IMG/VR virus record: IMGVR_UViG_3300025896_001356
Span: 1-64,000 of that record
Source: a virus
DNA: 64,000 nt
Strand: one strand, 5' to 3'
Shown: piece by piece, positions 56,368-64,000 of the stretch
How positions within the stretch are numbered: the stretch's first letter is position 1
Layout: each line of letters starts with the position of its first letter
The notes under the pieces: model-generated
Database searches by the model: none
Seen by the model: the letters and a program-made list of their open reading frames with translations, nothing else
What the model was told of the DNA's origin: nothing
Made by a program: the position numbers and the translations under genes

Positions 56368-57168
56368 ATGAACTACCATAAAGTTCTTGGTTTAGATACA
56401 TCTGCTACAGTAGATGAAGTCAAACAAGCATACCGCAAATTAGCAATGAAACATCACCCCGATCGTGGCGGCGATGAAAACGAATTTAAAAAAATCAAAG
56501 AAGCATACGAAAAATTGACAGCACCAGGTGGTGGACCAGATACAGGTGATTTTGATGACTTACATGAATTTTTTAAACAGGGTCAACGTGCTGGCCGACA
56601 CAATTGGTCATTTAGTAACGGATGGGATTCGGAGCCCGAGCAGGTAAAAAATCCTGATGTTAATATTGCAATACCATGTTCGCTTGAAGAAGCGCATACT
56701 GGCTTTACTAAGCAAGTTGAATTTACTTTGCCAGATGCCAATGTAAAAAATATGACTGTGACCTTCCCCGCAGGATGCACAGGTGATATTAAAATAAAAT
56801 ATGCAGGTGAAGGTGGAAGACTAATAACCTCTAGGCCACCAGGTGACTTATATGTTAAATTAAACATTGCATCCCATCCAATTTGGCGTATCCAGGGCCA
56901 GGATCTGTTTGCAACACTTCAAATAAATGTATGGCAAGCCATGTTTGGTGCAACTGTAAAGTTAACTGACATAAGCGGAACTGAAATAGAAATAACAATT
57001 CCAGCAGGCACACAATCAAGATCGCAACTTAGACTCAAAGGTAAAGGATTCAATGTTAGAGGTTCAATAGCTCGGTATAACGCATTTTTAGAAATTGTAG
57101 TGATCATCCCGGCGTTAACCGAAGATGATCTTATTAAGACAATCGTTGACTTAAAAGAGAAATTATAG
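56368..57168 (+). CDS. DnaJ/CbpA-like co-chaperone
   Basis: 266 aa. J domain in residues 1-55 with the HPD motif (KHHPDRGGDENEFKKIKEAYEKL), a short linker, and two substrate-binding C-terminal domains (VNIAIPCSLEEAHTGFTKQVEF; LYVKLNIASHPIWRIQGQDLFATLQINVWQAMFGATVKL). The zinc-finger region of DnaJ is absent, so it is the CbpA type. It would steer host DnaK. Its gene holds the promoter for peptide deformylase in its last codons. Confidence 0.92.
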   Translation: MNYHKVLGLDTSATVDEVKQAYRKLAMKHHPDRGGDENEFKKIKEAYEKLTAPGGGPDTGDFDDLHEFFKQGQRAGRHNWSFSNGWDSEPEQVKNPDVNIAIPCSLEEAHTGFTKQVEFTLPDANVKNMTVTFPAGCTGDIKIKYAGEGGRLITSRPPGDLYVKLNIASHPIWRIQGQDLFATLQINVWQAMFGATVKLTDISGTEIEITIPAGTQSRSQLRLKGKGFNVRGSIARYNAFLEIVVIIPALTEDDLIKTIVDLKEKL

Positions 57169-57174
57169 TATAAT
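57146..57174 (+). promoter_or_regulatory. Sigma70 promoter (leaderless type) for peptide deformylase
   Basis: TTGACT, 17 nt, TATAAT, ending 6 nt before ATG 57181. It is inside the end of the dnaJ gene, so the message for deformylase and ClpA can be made without the upstream operon. Confidence 0.75.
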
Positions 57175-57180
57175 AATCAT

Positions 57181-57675
57181 ATGTTAGAAATTATCCCTGA
57201 AACCCACCCTATCCTATCAATTGAAATTCCGCCTGTTGATCCTGAAACCAATGTAGAACATCTAAGCAAAGAGATGTTTATGATTATGTGGCTCAATGGA
57301 GGCATTGGCCTAGCTGCCCCTCAAGTTGGAATGGCTGTACGTATGTTTGTTATGGGTCCACAAGAAGGCCCAAACTACGTATGCATCAATCCTGAAATTG
57401 TTGCAACAAGTGAGGATCAAACTATCGCCTTAGAAGGGTGTTTATCGTACCCTGCCTTGTGGTTAAATATCAAGAGGCCAAGTTGGGTGCAAGCAAGATA
57501 CACTACACTCGACGGGCAAGTGGTAGAGAAGAAGTTTGAAGGATTGTTGGCAAGATGCTACATTCATGAGTTAGAACATCTTAATGGTGTATTATTTACA
57601 AAGCGTAGTTCTGCATTGGGACTACGACTTGCAAGAGCACGTCAGCAAAAGAAATTGCGTAAAATTAAAGGTTAA
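57181..57675 (+). CDS. def: Peptide deformylase
   Basis: 164 aa. All three motifs are present: GIGLAAPQVG, EGCLSYP (Cys ligand) and HELEHLNG (two His and the catalytic Glu). It removes the formyl group from new proteins. Phage deformylases are known in marine phages. Basic C-terminal tail (ARQQKKLRKIKG). Placed just before clpA and behind its own leaderless promoter. Confidence 0.95.
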   Translation: MLEIIPETHPILSIEIPPVDPETNVEHLSKEMFMIMWLNGGIGLAAPQVGMAVRMFVMGPQEGPNYVCINPEIVATSEDQTIALEGCLSYPALWLNIKRPSWVQARYTTLDGQVVEKKFEGLLARCYIHELEHLNGVLFTKRSSALGLRLARARQQKKLRKIKG

Positions 57676-57676
57676 T

Positions 57677-59890
57677 ATGAGTCAAGAAGAAAACAACGGT
57701 AAGATTAATGAAGTGATTGCTCGTGCTTTTCAAGAGGCACTCAATCGTGAACATGAATATGTTACACTAGAGCACATCTTGCGTGTCATGCTCGATGAAG
57801 ATGAGATTAAAGAAGTACTTGCTGAACTTCAGGTTGATGTATCAACCTTGCGCGATGAAATTGACAACTGGCTGCGGGCGCAAGAAGACATGCGAGTTGA
57901 AGGTGTTACCAAACCGCGCAAGACTGCAACACTTGAACGATGTTTCAATCGTGCATATACTCAAGCAATCTTTACTGGCCGTGGCCATATGGAGCCGCTT
58001 GATTTGCTTATTAGTATTGCAGCAGAAAAGAATAGCTATGCAAACTACTTCCTGGCAAAAAATGGCATTACAAAAGATGCAATTATCGCTTACGTATCAA
58101 AGTTAAAAGACGGTAAGAGCAAAGAAAGTAAAGGTGCAAAGAAACGTGATAGCGAAAAGATTCTTTCTAAGTACACTACTAACTTGAACAAAGAAGCAGA
58201 GAAGCAACAGATTGATCCGCTAATTGGGCGCGAAAAAGAAGTGTTCCGTCTAGCACAGACACTAACACGTAAAAAGAAGAATAACGTAATTATGGTAGGC
58301 GAGCCTGGCGTAGGTAAGACTGCTATTGTTGAAGGACTTGCTGTTGCTATTGTGCGTAATGAAGTGCCCGAAGTTCTTAAAGGTAAAACAATTTATAGTT
58401 TGGAGATTGGTAAGCTACTTGCTGGTACCAAGTACCGCGGTGACTTTGAAGAACGTATGCAGAATGTGCTTGATGCACTTGAAGAACGTGATGACATTAT
58501 TTTGTTCATCGACGAGATTCATATGATTATGGGTGCTGGTAGCAGCGGCCAAGGTAGTATGGACGTTGCTAACTTGCTTAAACCAGCACTGGAAAAAGGC
58601 AAGCTACGTTGCGTTGGTAGTACAACATACGAAGAGTTTCGTTCACACTTTGAGAAAGATCGTGCATTGCTGCGCCGCTTTACAAAAGTTGACGTTAACG
58701 AACCAAGCGTAGAAGAAGCACGATTGATGCTTCGACGAGTTGCTCCATTATATGCAAAGTTCCATGACTTAACTATTAATGATGAAGCAGTTGATCTTGC
58801 AATTGATTTGTCTATGAAGTACATGCTTGATCGTAAGTTGCCAGACAAAGCTATTGATATCATTGATGCGTCAATGGCACGTATGCGAGTATCAAATGCC
58901 GTTAAAGGCGCTGAAGTTACCAAAGATAATATCCGTCAAGAGATCAGCGACTTGACTCGTGTTCCAATTGAACAACTTGGTGAACAAAAAGGTGTTGCAG
59001 TTACTGAACTTGAAAGCCGTATGCGTACAAACGTATTTGGTCAAGATGATGCAATTGAACGCTTGATGAACATGGTGTACATTGCCAAGTCTGGATTGAA
59101 AGAAGTAAATCGTCCAATGGCTAACTTCTTGTTTGTTGGTCCAACTGGTACTGGTAAAACAGAACTTGCAAATCAACTTGCTGAAGGCTTGGGCATGGAA
59201 GTTGTGCGCTTTGATATGAGTGAATACAAAGAGTCGCATAAGATTGCTTCATTGATTGGTAGCCCTCCTGGTTACGTGGGTTACGGTGAAGGCAAAGCTG
59301 GTTCCGGTAAGTTGATCAATGAACTTGAGCGTGTTCCTAATTGTGTATTGCTGTTTGACGAGATTGAAAAAGCTCACCCCGATGTTATCCAAGTATTACT
59401 TGGCTTAATGGATAATGGTATTGTTACTGGTTCTGATAACAAACAAGCCAGTGCTCGCAATGCCTTTGTTATCTTAACAAGTAACTTGGGTGCAGTTGAT
59501 AGCGAGAAACAAGTAATTGGATTTGGATCTGGCTTAAATGAATCTGCAAGTGACGATGCTGTTAAACGCTTCTTCTCCCCAGAGTTCCGCAATCGTTTAG
59601 ATGCAACAGTTAAATTCAATCGTTTGCCAAAAGATGTTATTCGACGAGTTGCTGATAAGTTTATGAATCAAATTCGTGAACAGTTGATTGCACAAAATCA
59701 ATCTATTACAATTGATGATTCTGCACTTGACTATCTGGCTGCTAACGGTTACAGTGAAACAATGGGCGCTCGACCAATGAAGCGATTGATTAACGAAGAG
59801 ATTCGATTGCCAGTTGCTAAACGCATTATCAAGGACGGGATGCATACTCACCACGTTAGTAGTGATGGTGAGAAACTTGTAATCTCATAA
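57677..59890 (+). CDS. clpA: ClpA-like AAA+ unfoldase
   Basis: 737 aa from ATG 57677. A Clp N domain ([16 protein letters not shown]) is followed by AAA-1 with GEPGVGKT and [15 protein letters not shown], then AAA-2 with GPTGTGKTE and [14 protein letters not shown]. The loop VIGFGS gives IGF at residues 614-616, in the position where ClpA binds ClpP. No middle coiled coil, so it is ClpA rather than ClpB. With ClpS at 25096 it makes a possible phage N-end rule system acting through host ClpP. Confidence 0.93.
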   Translation: MSQEENNGKINEVIARAFQEALNREHEYVTLEHILRVMLDEDEIKEVLAELQVDVSTLRDEIDNWLRAQEDMRVEGVTKPRKTATLERCFNRAYTQAIFTGRGHMEPLDLLISIAAEKNSYANYFLAKNGITKDAIIAYVSKLKDGKSKESKGAKKRDSEKILSKYTTNLNKEAEKQQIDPLIGREKEVFRLAQTLTRKKKNNVIMVGEPGVGKTAIVEGLAVAIVRNEVPEVLKGKTIYSLEIGKLLAGTKYRGDFEERMQNVLDALEERDDIILFIDEIHMIMGAGSSGQGSMDVANLLKPALEKGKLRCVGSTTYEEFRSHFEKDRALLRRFTKVDVNEPSVEEARLMLRRVAPLYAKFHDLTINDEAVDLAIDLSMKYMLDRKLPDKAIDIIDASMARMRVSNAVKGAEVTKDNIRQEISDLTRVPIEQLGEQKGVAVTELESRMRTNVFGQDDAIERLMNMVYIAKSGLKEVNRPMANFLFVGPTGTGKTELANQLAEGLGMEVVRFDMSEYKESHKIASLIGSPPGYVGYGEGKAGSGKLINELERVPNCVLLFDEIEKAHPDVIQVLLGLMDNGIVTGSDNKQASARNAFVILTSNLGAVDSEKQVIGFGSGLNESASDDAVKRFFSPEFRNRLDATVKFNRLPKDVIRRVADKFMNQIREQLIAQNQSITIDDSALDYLAANGYSETMGARPMKRLINEEIRLPVAKRIIKDGMHTHHVSSDGEKLVIS

Positions 59891-60513
59891 TGAAAGAGCA
59901 TTTAACTCAGCGGCTGTTTTGGAAGAAATGGCCGTTTAAAGCAATTATACAAATTCAGACTAATCGTGGCTCATATGATTGGAGACTTACTAAGCTGCAA
60001 GCCCAGGCGAGGCGGTCTGAGTTTGTAGTTTTAAAGGAGTGGACTGCTTCGCATTTTCCCAATTCGGGAACTCGATGTGAAACAAATTTCAGTGTATTTT
60101 TACACACTGAAGAAGAACTAAACGAACTGCTTGACTACTACGGACACAAGGTAATTGATGTTTGGAAGCCTGAATCACAATCTACAATGGATACATTATT
60201 AGAGCATACTTTTGATGTTGTCCGTGCTAAGCCATGGTACGGACAATATCCCATTCGTGCCCGTATTCCGTTTACCACTGAGTTTAGAACCGAAGGCTTT
60301 AAAACTTTACAAACATCACTCGAGTCTATTGCTAAAGATGCGTGGCACTGCAATGGAATGTTAAAAGATATGATGATCCGAGTGAATCCTCCGCGGCTTT
60401 ATAGCTGGGGGCAACCGTTGCATTTATATCTAAGTTCCAATGATGATGCTGCAATGCTGCGATTATTGTGCGGCCACCTTATTGAACGATTCGAGAGAAT
60501 TAGAGCACCATAA
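59890..60513 (+). CDS. Protein of unknown function (207 aa)
   Basis: TAATG overlap with clpA. FKAIIQIQTNRGSYDWRLTKLQAQARRSEFVVLKEWTASHFP looks like a beta-rich domain and LYLSSNDDAAMLRLLCGHLIERFERI a closing helix. No known motif. It ends 22 nt before a terminator, closing the clpA unit. Confidence 0.55.
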   Translation: MKEHLTQRLFWKKWPFKAIIQIQTNRGSYDWRLTKLQAQARRSEFVVLKEWTASHFPNSGTRCETNFSVFLHTEEELNELLDYYGHKVIDVWKPESQSTMDTLLEHTFDVVRAKPWYGQYPIRARIPFTTEFRTEGFKTLQTSLESIAKDAWHCNGMLKDMMIRVNPPRLYSWGQPLHLYLSSNDDAAMLRLLCGHLIERFERIRAP

Positions 60514-60535
60514 TAGACTATCCATCCTAAACAAC

Positions 60536-60566
60536 GCCTCCAGCTAAATATAGTTGGAGGCTTTTT
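60536..60566 (+). terminator. Terminator hairpin that also holds a ribosome site and late-promoter-like box
   Basis: GCCTCCA/TGGAGGC, a 7-bp stem, then TTTTT. The 3' arm contains GGAGG, placed 7 nt before ATG 60568. The loop contains CTAAATATA. Read-through transcripts would hide the ribosome site in the stem, while transcripts starting from the loop would expose it. Confidence 0.7.
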
Positions 60567-60567
60567 A

Positions 60568-60732
60568 ATGGCAAAAATACACGAAGAACTGATCATAATC
60601 AAGATTAGTAAACTATATAAAGACGGATTGAGTGGTGGTACACTCATCAATGAAGACACTACATCCAGCTTAGAAGCAGTTGTACAACAGTTAGTTGGCG
60701 ACGATGTTGTTGTAGAAATCATCAAGGAATAA
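60568..60732 (+). CDS. Small protein of unknown function (54 aa)
   Basis: GGAGG 7 nt upstream. MAKIHEELIIIKISKLYKDGLSGGTLINEDTTSSLEAVVQQLVGDDVVVEIIKE; one strand-helix domain. It is the first gene of the tail fibre operon; cyanophages carry, from memory, a similar small gene near structural genes. Confidence 0.6.
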   Translation: MAKIHEELIIIKISKLYKDGLSGGTLINEDTTSSLEAVVQQLVGDDVVVEIIKE

Positions 60733-60736
60733 TACT

Positions 60737-61102
60737 ATGAGTATGCGTAGTCAAAATATGTTAATCGCCAATGGTGAGTTAGATCAAGTTGGTCTAGCTG
60801 CTCGCGGCGATGGCTACTATGGATATGCAGGCGGCTTGCATACTATAGGGTTTTATTTAAAGAATTTTATCGGACGTATCTACGTAGATGCATCCTTAAG
60901 CGACAATCCCGGGGACAATGATTGGTTTCCGATCGCCCTAGGCGACTTAGAATTTGCCGACTTTGATTCAGCAATGACCGGAATTGAAACATTTAACATT
61001 GTAGGAAACTTTGTTTATCTGCGAGCAAAGATCAAGCGAAGTCACTTAAATCAACCAGTTAGTGCATTAGGTACTTGTGAAAAGGTTGTACTAAGTCTTT
61101 AA
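60737..61102 (+). CDS. Probable virion structural protein (121 aa)
   Basis: Gly- and aromatic-rich (GDGYYGYAGGLHTIGFYLKNFIGRIYVDASLSDNPGDNDWFPIALGDLEFADFDSAM), which reads like a beta-sandwich of the type found in tail fibre or decoration proteins. It is placed between the small 60568 gene and the fibre gene. Confidence 0.55.
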   Translation: MSMRSQNMLIANGELDQVGLAARGDGYYGYAGGLHTIGFYLKNFIGRIYVDASLSDNPGDNDWFPIALGDLEFADFDSAMTGIETFNIVGNFVYLRAKIKRSHLNQPVSALGTCEKVVLSL

Positions 61103-61117
61103 GACAAAGGAAATAAT

Positions 61118-63079
61118 ATGGGAATTAGAGCAAGCTCAGGTGGTCAGTTAGGTTTCGGAGGTACTTCTGGCGGCACCAGTACAGGCCTAACTATCGAACA
61201 AGTGCAAGATATTCTGTCAGAAGCAATTACTACAACTGATACAGTACAAGGCATTACACTAACATCAACATATGATGATATAACTGGTAAACTTAGAATA
61301 AGTTTAGGTACTCCAATAGATGCACCAATTGCAGGGATTGTCCCTGCAAGTATCGAAGTTGCAAAAACTGGTGTCACAATTGGTGCTGCAAAGGGATTTA
61401 ACTTTGCTGGGCCAGGAGTTGGTGTCATTAGTATTGTTGATGATGTTGCAACGATTAACATTACTGGCGGTGGCGGTGGTGGTGCTGGCATTGGTATTGC
61501 TAATGTTGTCATTGATAGCAACGGACATTTAAAAGTATCATTGGATGATGGTAACATCATTGATGCTGGTGTTGCTCGTGGCACACAGGGTATCAAAGGT
61601 GATACTGGTTTACAAGGGCCGCAGGGTTTAGTTGGCCCTCAGGGCGTACCTGGTATCAAGGGTGATACTGGTTTACAAGGCGTACCTGGTATCAAAGGTG
61701 ATACTGGTTTACAAGGTGCCCAGGGAAATACAGGGCGCGGTGTAGCTGCTACTGTAATTGACAGTGATGGCAATTTACAAATTTCATTAACTGATGGCAG
61801 TATTGTTACTGCTGGTCATGTTGTTGGTCCACAAGGTATACAGGGCGCCCAGGGTGTTCCTGGCATTGCTGGTTTAAAAGGCGACACTGGTCTACAAGGA
61901 TTGCCAGGTGCTGCAGGTAGTCCAGGAGTGCAGGGTGTGCCAGGTGCCGATGGTGCGCAGGGTAGTACAGGTGCAACTGGCGCAAGTGTTAGTGCAGGGG
62001 CAGTAGTAAATGGTCATTTGATTATTACTAAGACCGATGGCGCAACAATCGACGCTGGTAGCGTAGTTGGGCCGCAGGGTGTTCAGGGTGTACAAGGTGT
62101 CAAGGGCGACACTGGCACGCAAGGTGCAGCAGGTGTTAGCTATACTCTTAATAATAAAAGCGGCCAAGTGCAAGTATTTGGGTTATCAACTACTACACAG
62201 CCCGGCTACGATTTAGAAGTTGATCTTGCTAACAAAGCAAACAAACTTACAACATCACGTAATATTGCATTGTCTGGTAAAGTAACTGGTCTAACTACAT
62301 TTGACGGTAGTGGTAACGTTACTATGCTTACATCATTAAATGGTGTAACTACCAATGATGTTGCTGAAGGTACAAACCAATATTTTACAAATGCAAGAGC
62401 ACGGGCTGCATTAAGCGCAAGTACTGGCCTAAGTTATAATAGTGCAACTGGCGTAATGTCATTGAACGCTAATAGCGATCAGCTTAACGAAGGTACAAAC
62501 AATTTATACTTTACCAATAATAGATTTGATAACAGATTAGGACAAAGTACGTTATCACAGTTTTCAGACGTTGCTAACGTTACGCCTACTACTGGCCAAG
62601 CATTGGTATGGAATGGTAATACTTGGACTCCTGGTACTGTTGCCAGCGGCGCTGGTACAACTGCTGGATCAAGTTCTGGTTTATTTAAAGCAACTGTTCA
62701 AGTTGAATATGATGCAAGCGGTAACCTAAGCAATGTGAGTATTTTAAACGGTGGCATTAGTGCAGTTATTACAACTGCAACTTCTACATCGGCTACAGTA
62801 ACTTTTACATTCACTGGCAGTACTTGTTCCCCAATGGGTATTCAAGTGTATGGATATCAACGCACAAACAATGTATATGTAACTCGTGCATTAGCAAGTG
62901 ATTTTCCAACAAGAACTGTAGCAGCAGGTGGAGTATCAGGTGCGCCAACTACGTTCAGTGCGTTTGATGCGACTGCTAACACAATGACTCTTGGATTGAC
63001 CAAGGCTGTTACAGGTGCAAGTGCTGGCATTGGCCAGACTACCCATTGTGTATTGCAATTCTTACTAAGTTCAATCTAA
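61118..63079 (+). CDS. Tail fibre protein with collagen-like repeats
   Basis: 653 aa. The N-terminal 150 residues are Gly/Thr/Ile-rich. Residues about 155-345 hold several blocks of collagen Gly-X-Y repeats (GIKGDTGLQGPQG, GVPGIKGDTGLQG and others), broken by short beta motifs VIDSDGNLQISLTDGSIV that recur three times. A trimeric C-terminal part has DVAEGTNQYFTNARARAALS and LNEGTNNLYFTNNRF, a repeat common in marine phage fibres. It probably forms a long trimeric fibre for host contact. Confidence 0.85.
   Translation: MGIRASSGGQLGFGGTSGGTSTGLTIEQVQDILSEAITTTDTVQGITLTSTYDDITGKLRISLGTPIDAPIAGIVPASIEVAKTGVTIGAAKGFNFAGPGVGVISIVDDVATINITGGGGGGAGIGIANVVIDSNGHLKVSLDDGNIIDAGVARGTQGIKGDTGLQGPQGLVGPQGVPGIKGDTGLQGVPGIKGDTGLQGAQGNTGRGVAATVIDSDGNLQISLTDGSIVTAGHVVGPQGIQGAQGVPGIAGLKGDTGLQGLPGAAGSPGVQGVPGADGAQGSTGATGASVSAGAVVNGHLIITKTDGATIDAGSVVGPQGVQGVQGVKGDTGTQGAAGVSYTLNNKSGQVQVFGLSTTTQPGYDLEVDLANKANKLTTSRNIALSGKVTGLTTFDGSGNVTMLTSLNGVTTNDVAEGTNQYFTNARARAALSASTGLSYNSATGVMSLNANSDQLNEGTNNLYFTNNRFDNRLGQSTLSQFSDVANVTPTTGQALVWNGNTWTPGTVASGAGTTAGSSSGLFKATVQVEYDASGNLSNVSILNGGISAVITTATSTSATVTFTFTGSTCSPMGIQVYGYQRTNNVYVTRALASDFPTRTVAAGGVSGAPTTFSAFDATANTMTLGLTKAVTGASAGIGQTTHCVLQFLLSSI
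61589..61716 (+). repeat. Collagen-like DNA repeats in the fibre gene
   Basis: Three copies of a unit of about 29 bp (GGTATCAAAGGTGATACTGG and following bases) at about 61589, 61652 and 61688 encode GIKGDTGLQG. Copies differ by at most one base, so length change by recombination is likely. Confidence 0.8.
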
Positions 63080-63087
63080 GGAATAAC

Positions 63088-64000
63088 ATGACAATTAATG
63101 CATGGAAAACAAACTTCATTGGATTAAACAAACCAGCAAAAGTGCTTTCAGGCAGTGCTGACTCGTTTGTTAGTTTAGACTTGTGGCCATATGCAAATGG
63201 TATTGATGATCCATATTGGAGCGGTGGCACAAATCCACAATTTTATCGTTGGCAAGTCAAGTTCACTGTCAATGAACGTCAACACGGATCACACTTGACT
63301 CGTACCCCGTTTAGATTTAATGCACAAGATATTGAAGTTGGTGACTTTGTTGCTGGCGCACAAGATGGCAAAGTTTGTCAGATCATGAGTATCATATCTA
63401 AAACTGACAGCGAAATTGTTGCTATTGTAGAAGATAGATTGCGATATAATACATTTCGTGATACAGCAGGTTTTGGGCTGTTCTCAACTCCGGGCACTGT
63501 TATATTTTTTCAAATCAATGAACTCGGCTATCCAATGTTGGATCCAGTTCCTGGTGAAGCAGCAGCTGATTTTGCAAGTAATGTAATGAGTCGCTTTCAA
63601 TATTTGAATCCATTAATTAACTATCTATTAGAAAAGACAGATAACGGATTTGAACAAGGTGACGCTATCTGTATCGAAGCTGAACAATTTGTATTAAGTA
63701 ATTCAGACAACGTAAGTAAGTTCATTGGAACTGTAGTACATCCGGGGCCAGGGCCTCATCAATTCATCCTGCGGCCCGCAAACGGAGTCATTGACTTTGT
63801 TGCAAACTTGCCTGGCGCAGTAGGTGATTACATTTATCCAAGCATAGATGGTACTGGTGATCTGACAACAAGTGATGTTAGTCGTCGACCAATTTACATG
63901 AAAGTTGCAAAAGCATTAACCAGTGCAACCACAGGTGTTGGGGTTAACCCACACGGAGTAGCTGGGGATATTATCGAATTCAATCGAATCCAAATGCCTC
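63088..64000 (+). CDS. Tail fibre/structural protein, 5' part (partial)
   Basis: The frame opens at ATG 63088 with AAGGAA upstream and runs off the window without a stop, giving at least 304 residues. It has beta-rich segments (FYRWQVKFTVNERQHGSHLTRTPFRFNAQDIEVGDFVAGAQDGKVCQIMSII) and no catalytic motif. Position after the fibre gene suggests another fibre or baseplate-linked protein. Confidence 0.65.
   Translation, partial: MTINAWKTNFIGLNKPAKVLSGSADSFVSLDLWPYANGIDDPYWSGGTNPQFYRWQVKFTVNERQHGSHLTRTPFRFNAQDIEVGDFVAGAQDGKVCQIMSIISKTDSEIVAIVEDRLRYNTFRDTAGFGLFSTPGTVIFFQINELGYPMLDPVPGEAAADFASNVMSRFQYLNPLINYLLEKTDNGFEQGDAICIEAEQFVLSNSDNVSKFIGTVVHPGPGPHQFILRPANGVIDFVANLPGAVGDYIYPSIDGTGDLTTSDVSRRPIYMKVAKALTSATTGVGVNPHGVAGDIIEFNRIQMP

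Noticed and set aside
58519-58923. Long minus-strand frame inside clpA
   Set aside because: Shadow of the clpA reading frame, whose AAA+ motifs are unmistakable.
61589-61716. Short repeats that might be a CRISPR array
   Set aside because: The repeats are in frame and encode collagen Gly-X-Y units; spacing is irregular and there are no unique spacers.

Overview
This window is almost certainly a piece of a large tailed phage (Caudoviricetes), probably a T4-type myovirus of a Gram-negative bacterium. It carries a T4 gp44-type clamp-loader ATPase, a DEDD exonuclease, PhoH, an ATP-dependent DNA ligase end, dCMP deaminase, a SleB-type endolysin, an inner/outer spanin pair and collagen-like tail fibre genes. 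Genes are packed head to tail with ATGA or TAATG overlaps. Ribosomal protein S21, ErpA/IscA, Hsp20, many 2OG-Fe(II) oxygenases and QueC/QueD-like proteins recall phages of aquatic bacteria. The host cannot be named from the sequence. The spanin pair with an outer-membrane lipoprotein points to a Gram-negative host, and the near-perfect TTGACA-17-TATAAT promoters point to use of host sigma70. No terminase, capsid or DNA polymerase gene lies in this window, and I found no tRNA or CRISPR array. No stretch over 300 bases lacks a gene.

Layout. (1) 1-1249: end of DNA ligase, small unknowns and a DUF3307 membrane protein. (2) 1280-18047: the most striking part, a compact 17 kb cluster of nine radical SAM genes. 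Eight have an extra N-terminal four-Cys domain (twitch/SPASM-like) and one has its auxiliary Cys residues at the C terminus. With them are a class I methyltransferase, three SGNH/GDSL-type proteins, a NodU/TobZ-type carbamoyltransferase and micro-ORFs at the gene junctions. (3) 18056-30457: secreted NUC1 nuclease, NadR-like ATPase, endolysin, SNase-fold protein, ClpX, S21, Hsp20, ClpS, SprT, a QueC-like protein and five 2OG-Fe(II) oxygenases. (4) 30478-51052: an early-type region of many small genes fed by repeated sigma70 promoter cassettes. It includes APRT, an MTA/SAH nucleosidase, dCMP deaminase, DexA-like exonuclease, a QueD-like protein, ErpA, GroES-like protein, a DnaE-motif fragment and HNH and GIY-YIG endonucleases. 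(5) 51049-54178: clamp loader, HAD, 2OG oxygenase, PhoH. (6) 54343-64000: two conserved unknowns, IF-1, spanins, DnaJ, peptide deformylase, ClpA, then tail fibre genes running off the end.

How the genes may work together. The radical SAM cluster looks like a multi-step biosynthetic or modification pathway (reductive radical chemistry, methyl, carbamoyl and acyl/deacyl steps). Elsewhere the window holds what such a pathway needs: ErpA to deliver Fe-S clusters, an MTA/SAH/5'-deoxyadenosine nucleosidase overlapping an APRT gene to remove radical SAM by-products and recycle adenine, and a SAM methyltransferase. The substrate (surface glycan, nucleobase or protein) cannot be read from the sequence. 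A second theme is takeover of host proteostasis and translation: ClpX and ClpA that both keep the IGF loop for docking ClpP, ClpS, DnaJ, Hsp20, a GroES-like protein, peptide deformylase, S21 and IF-1. A third is gene control by near-identical promoter cassettes, several of which put the -10 box 5-6 nt from the start codon and so predict leaderless mRNAs.
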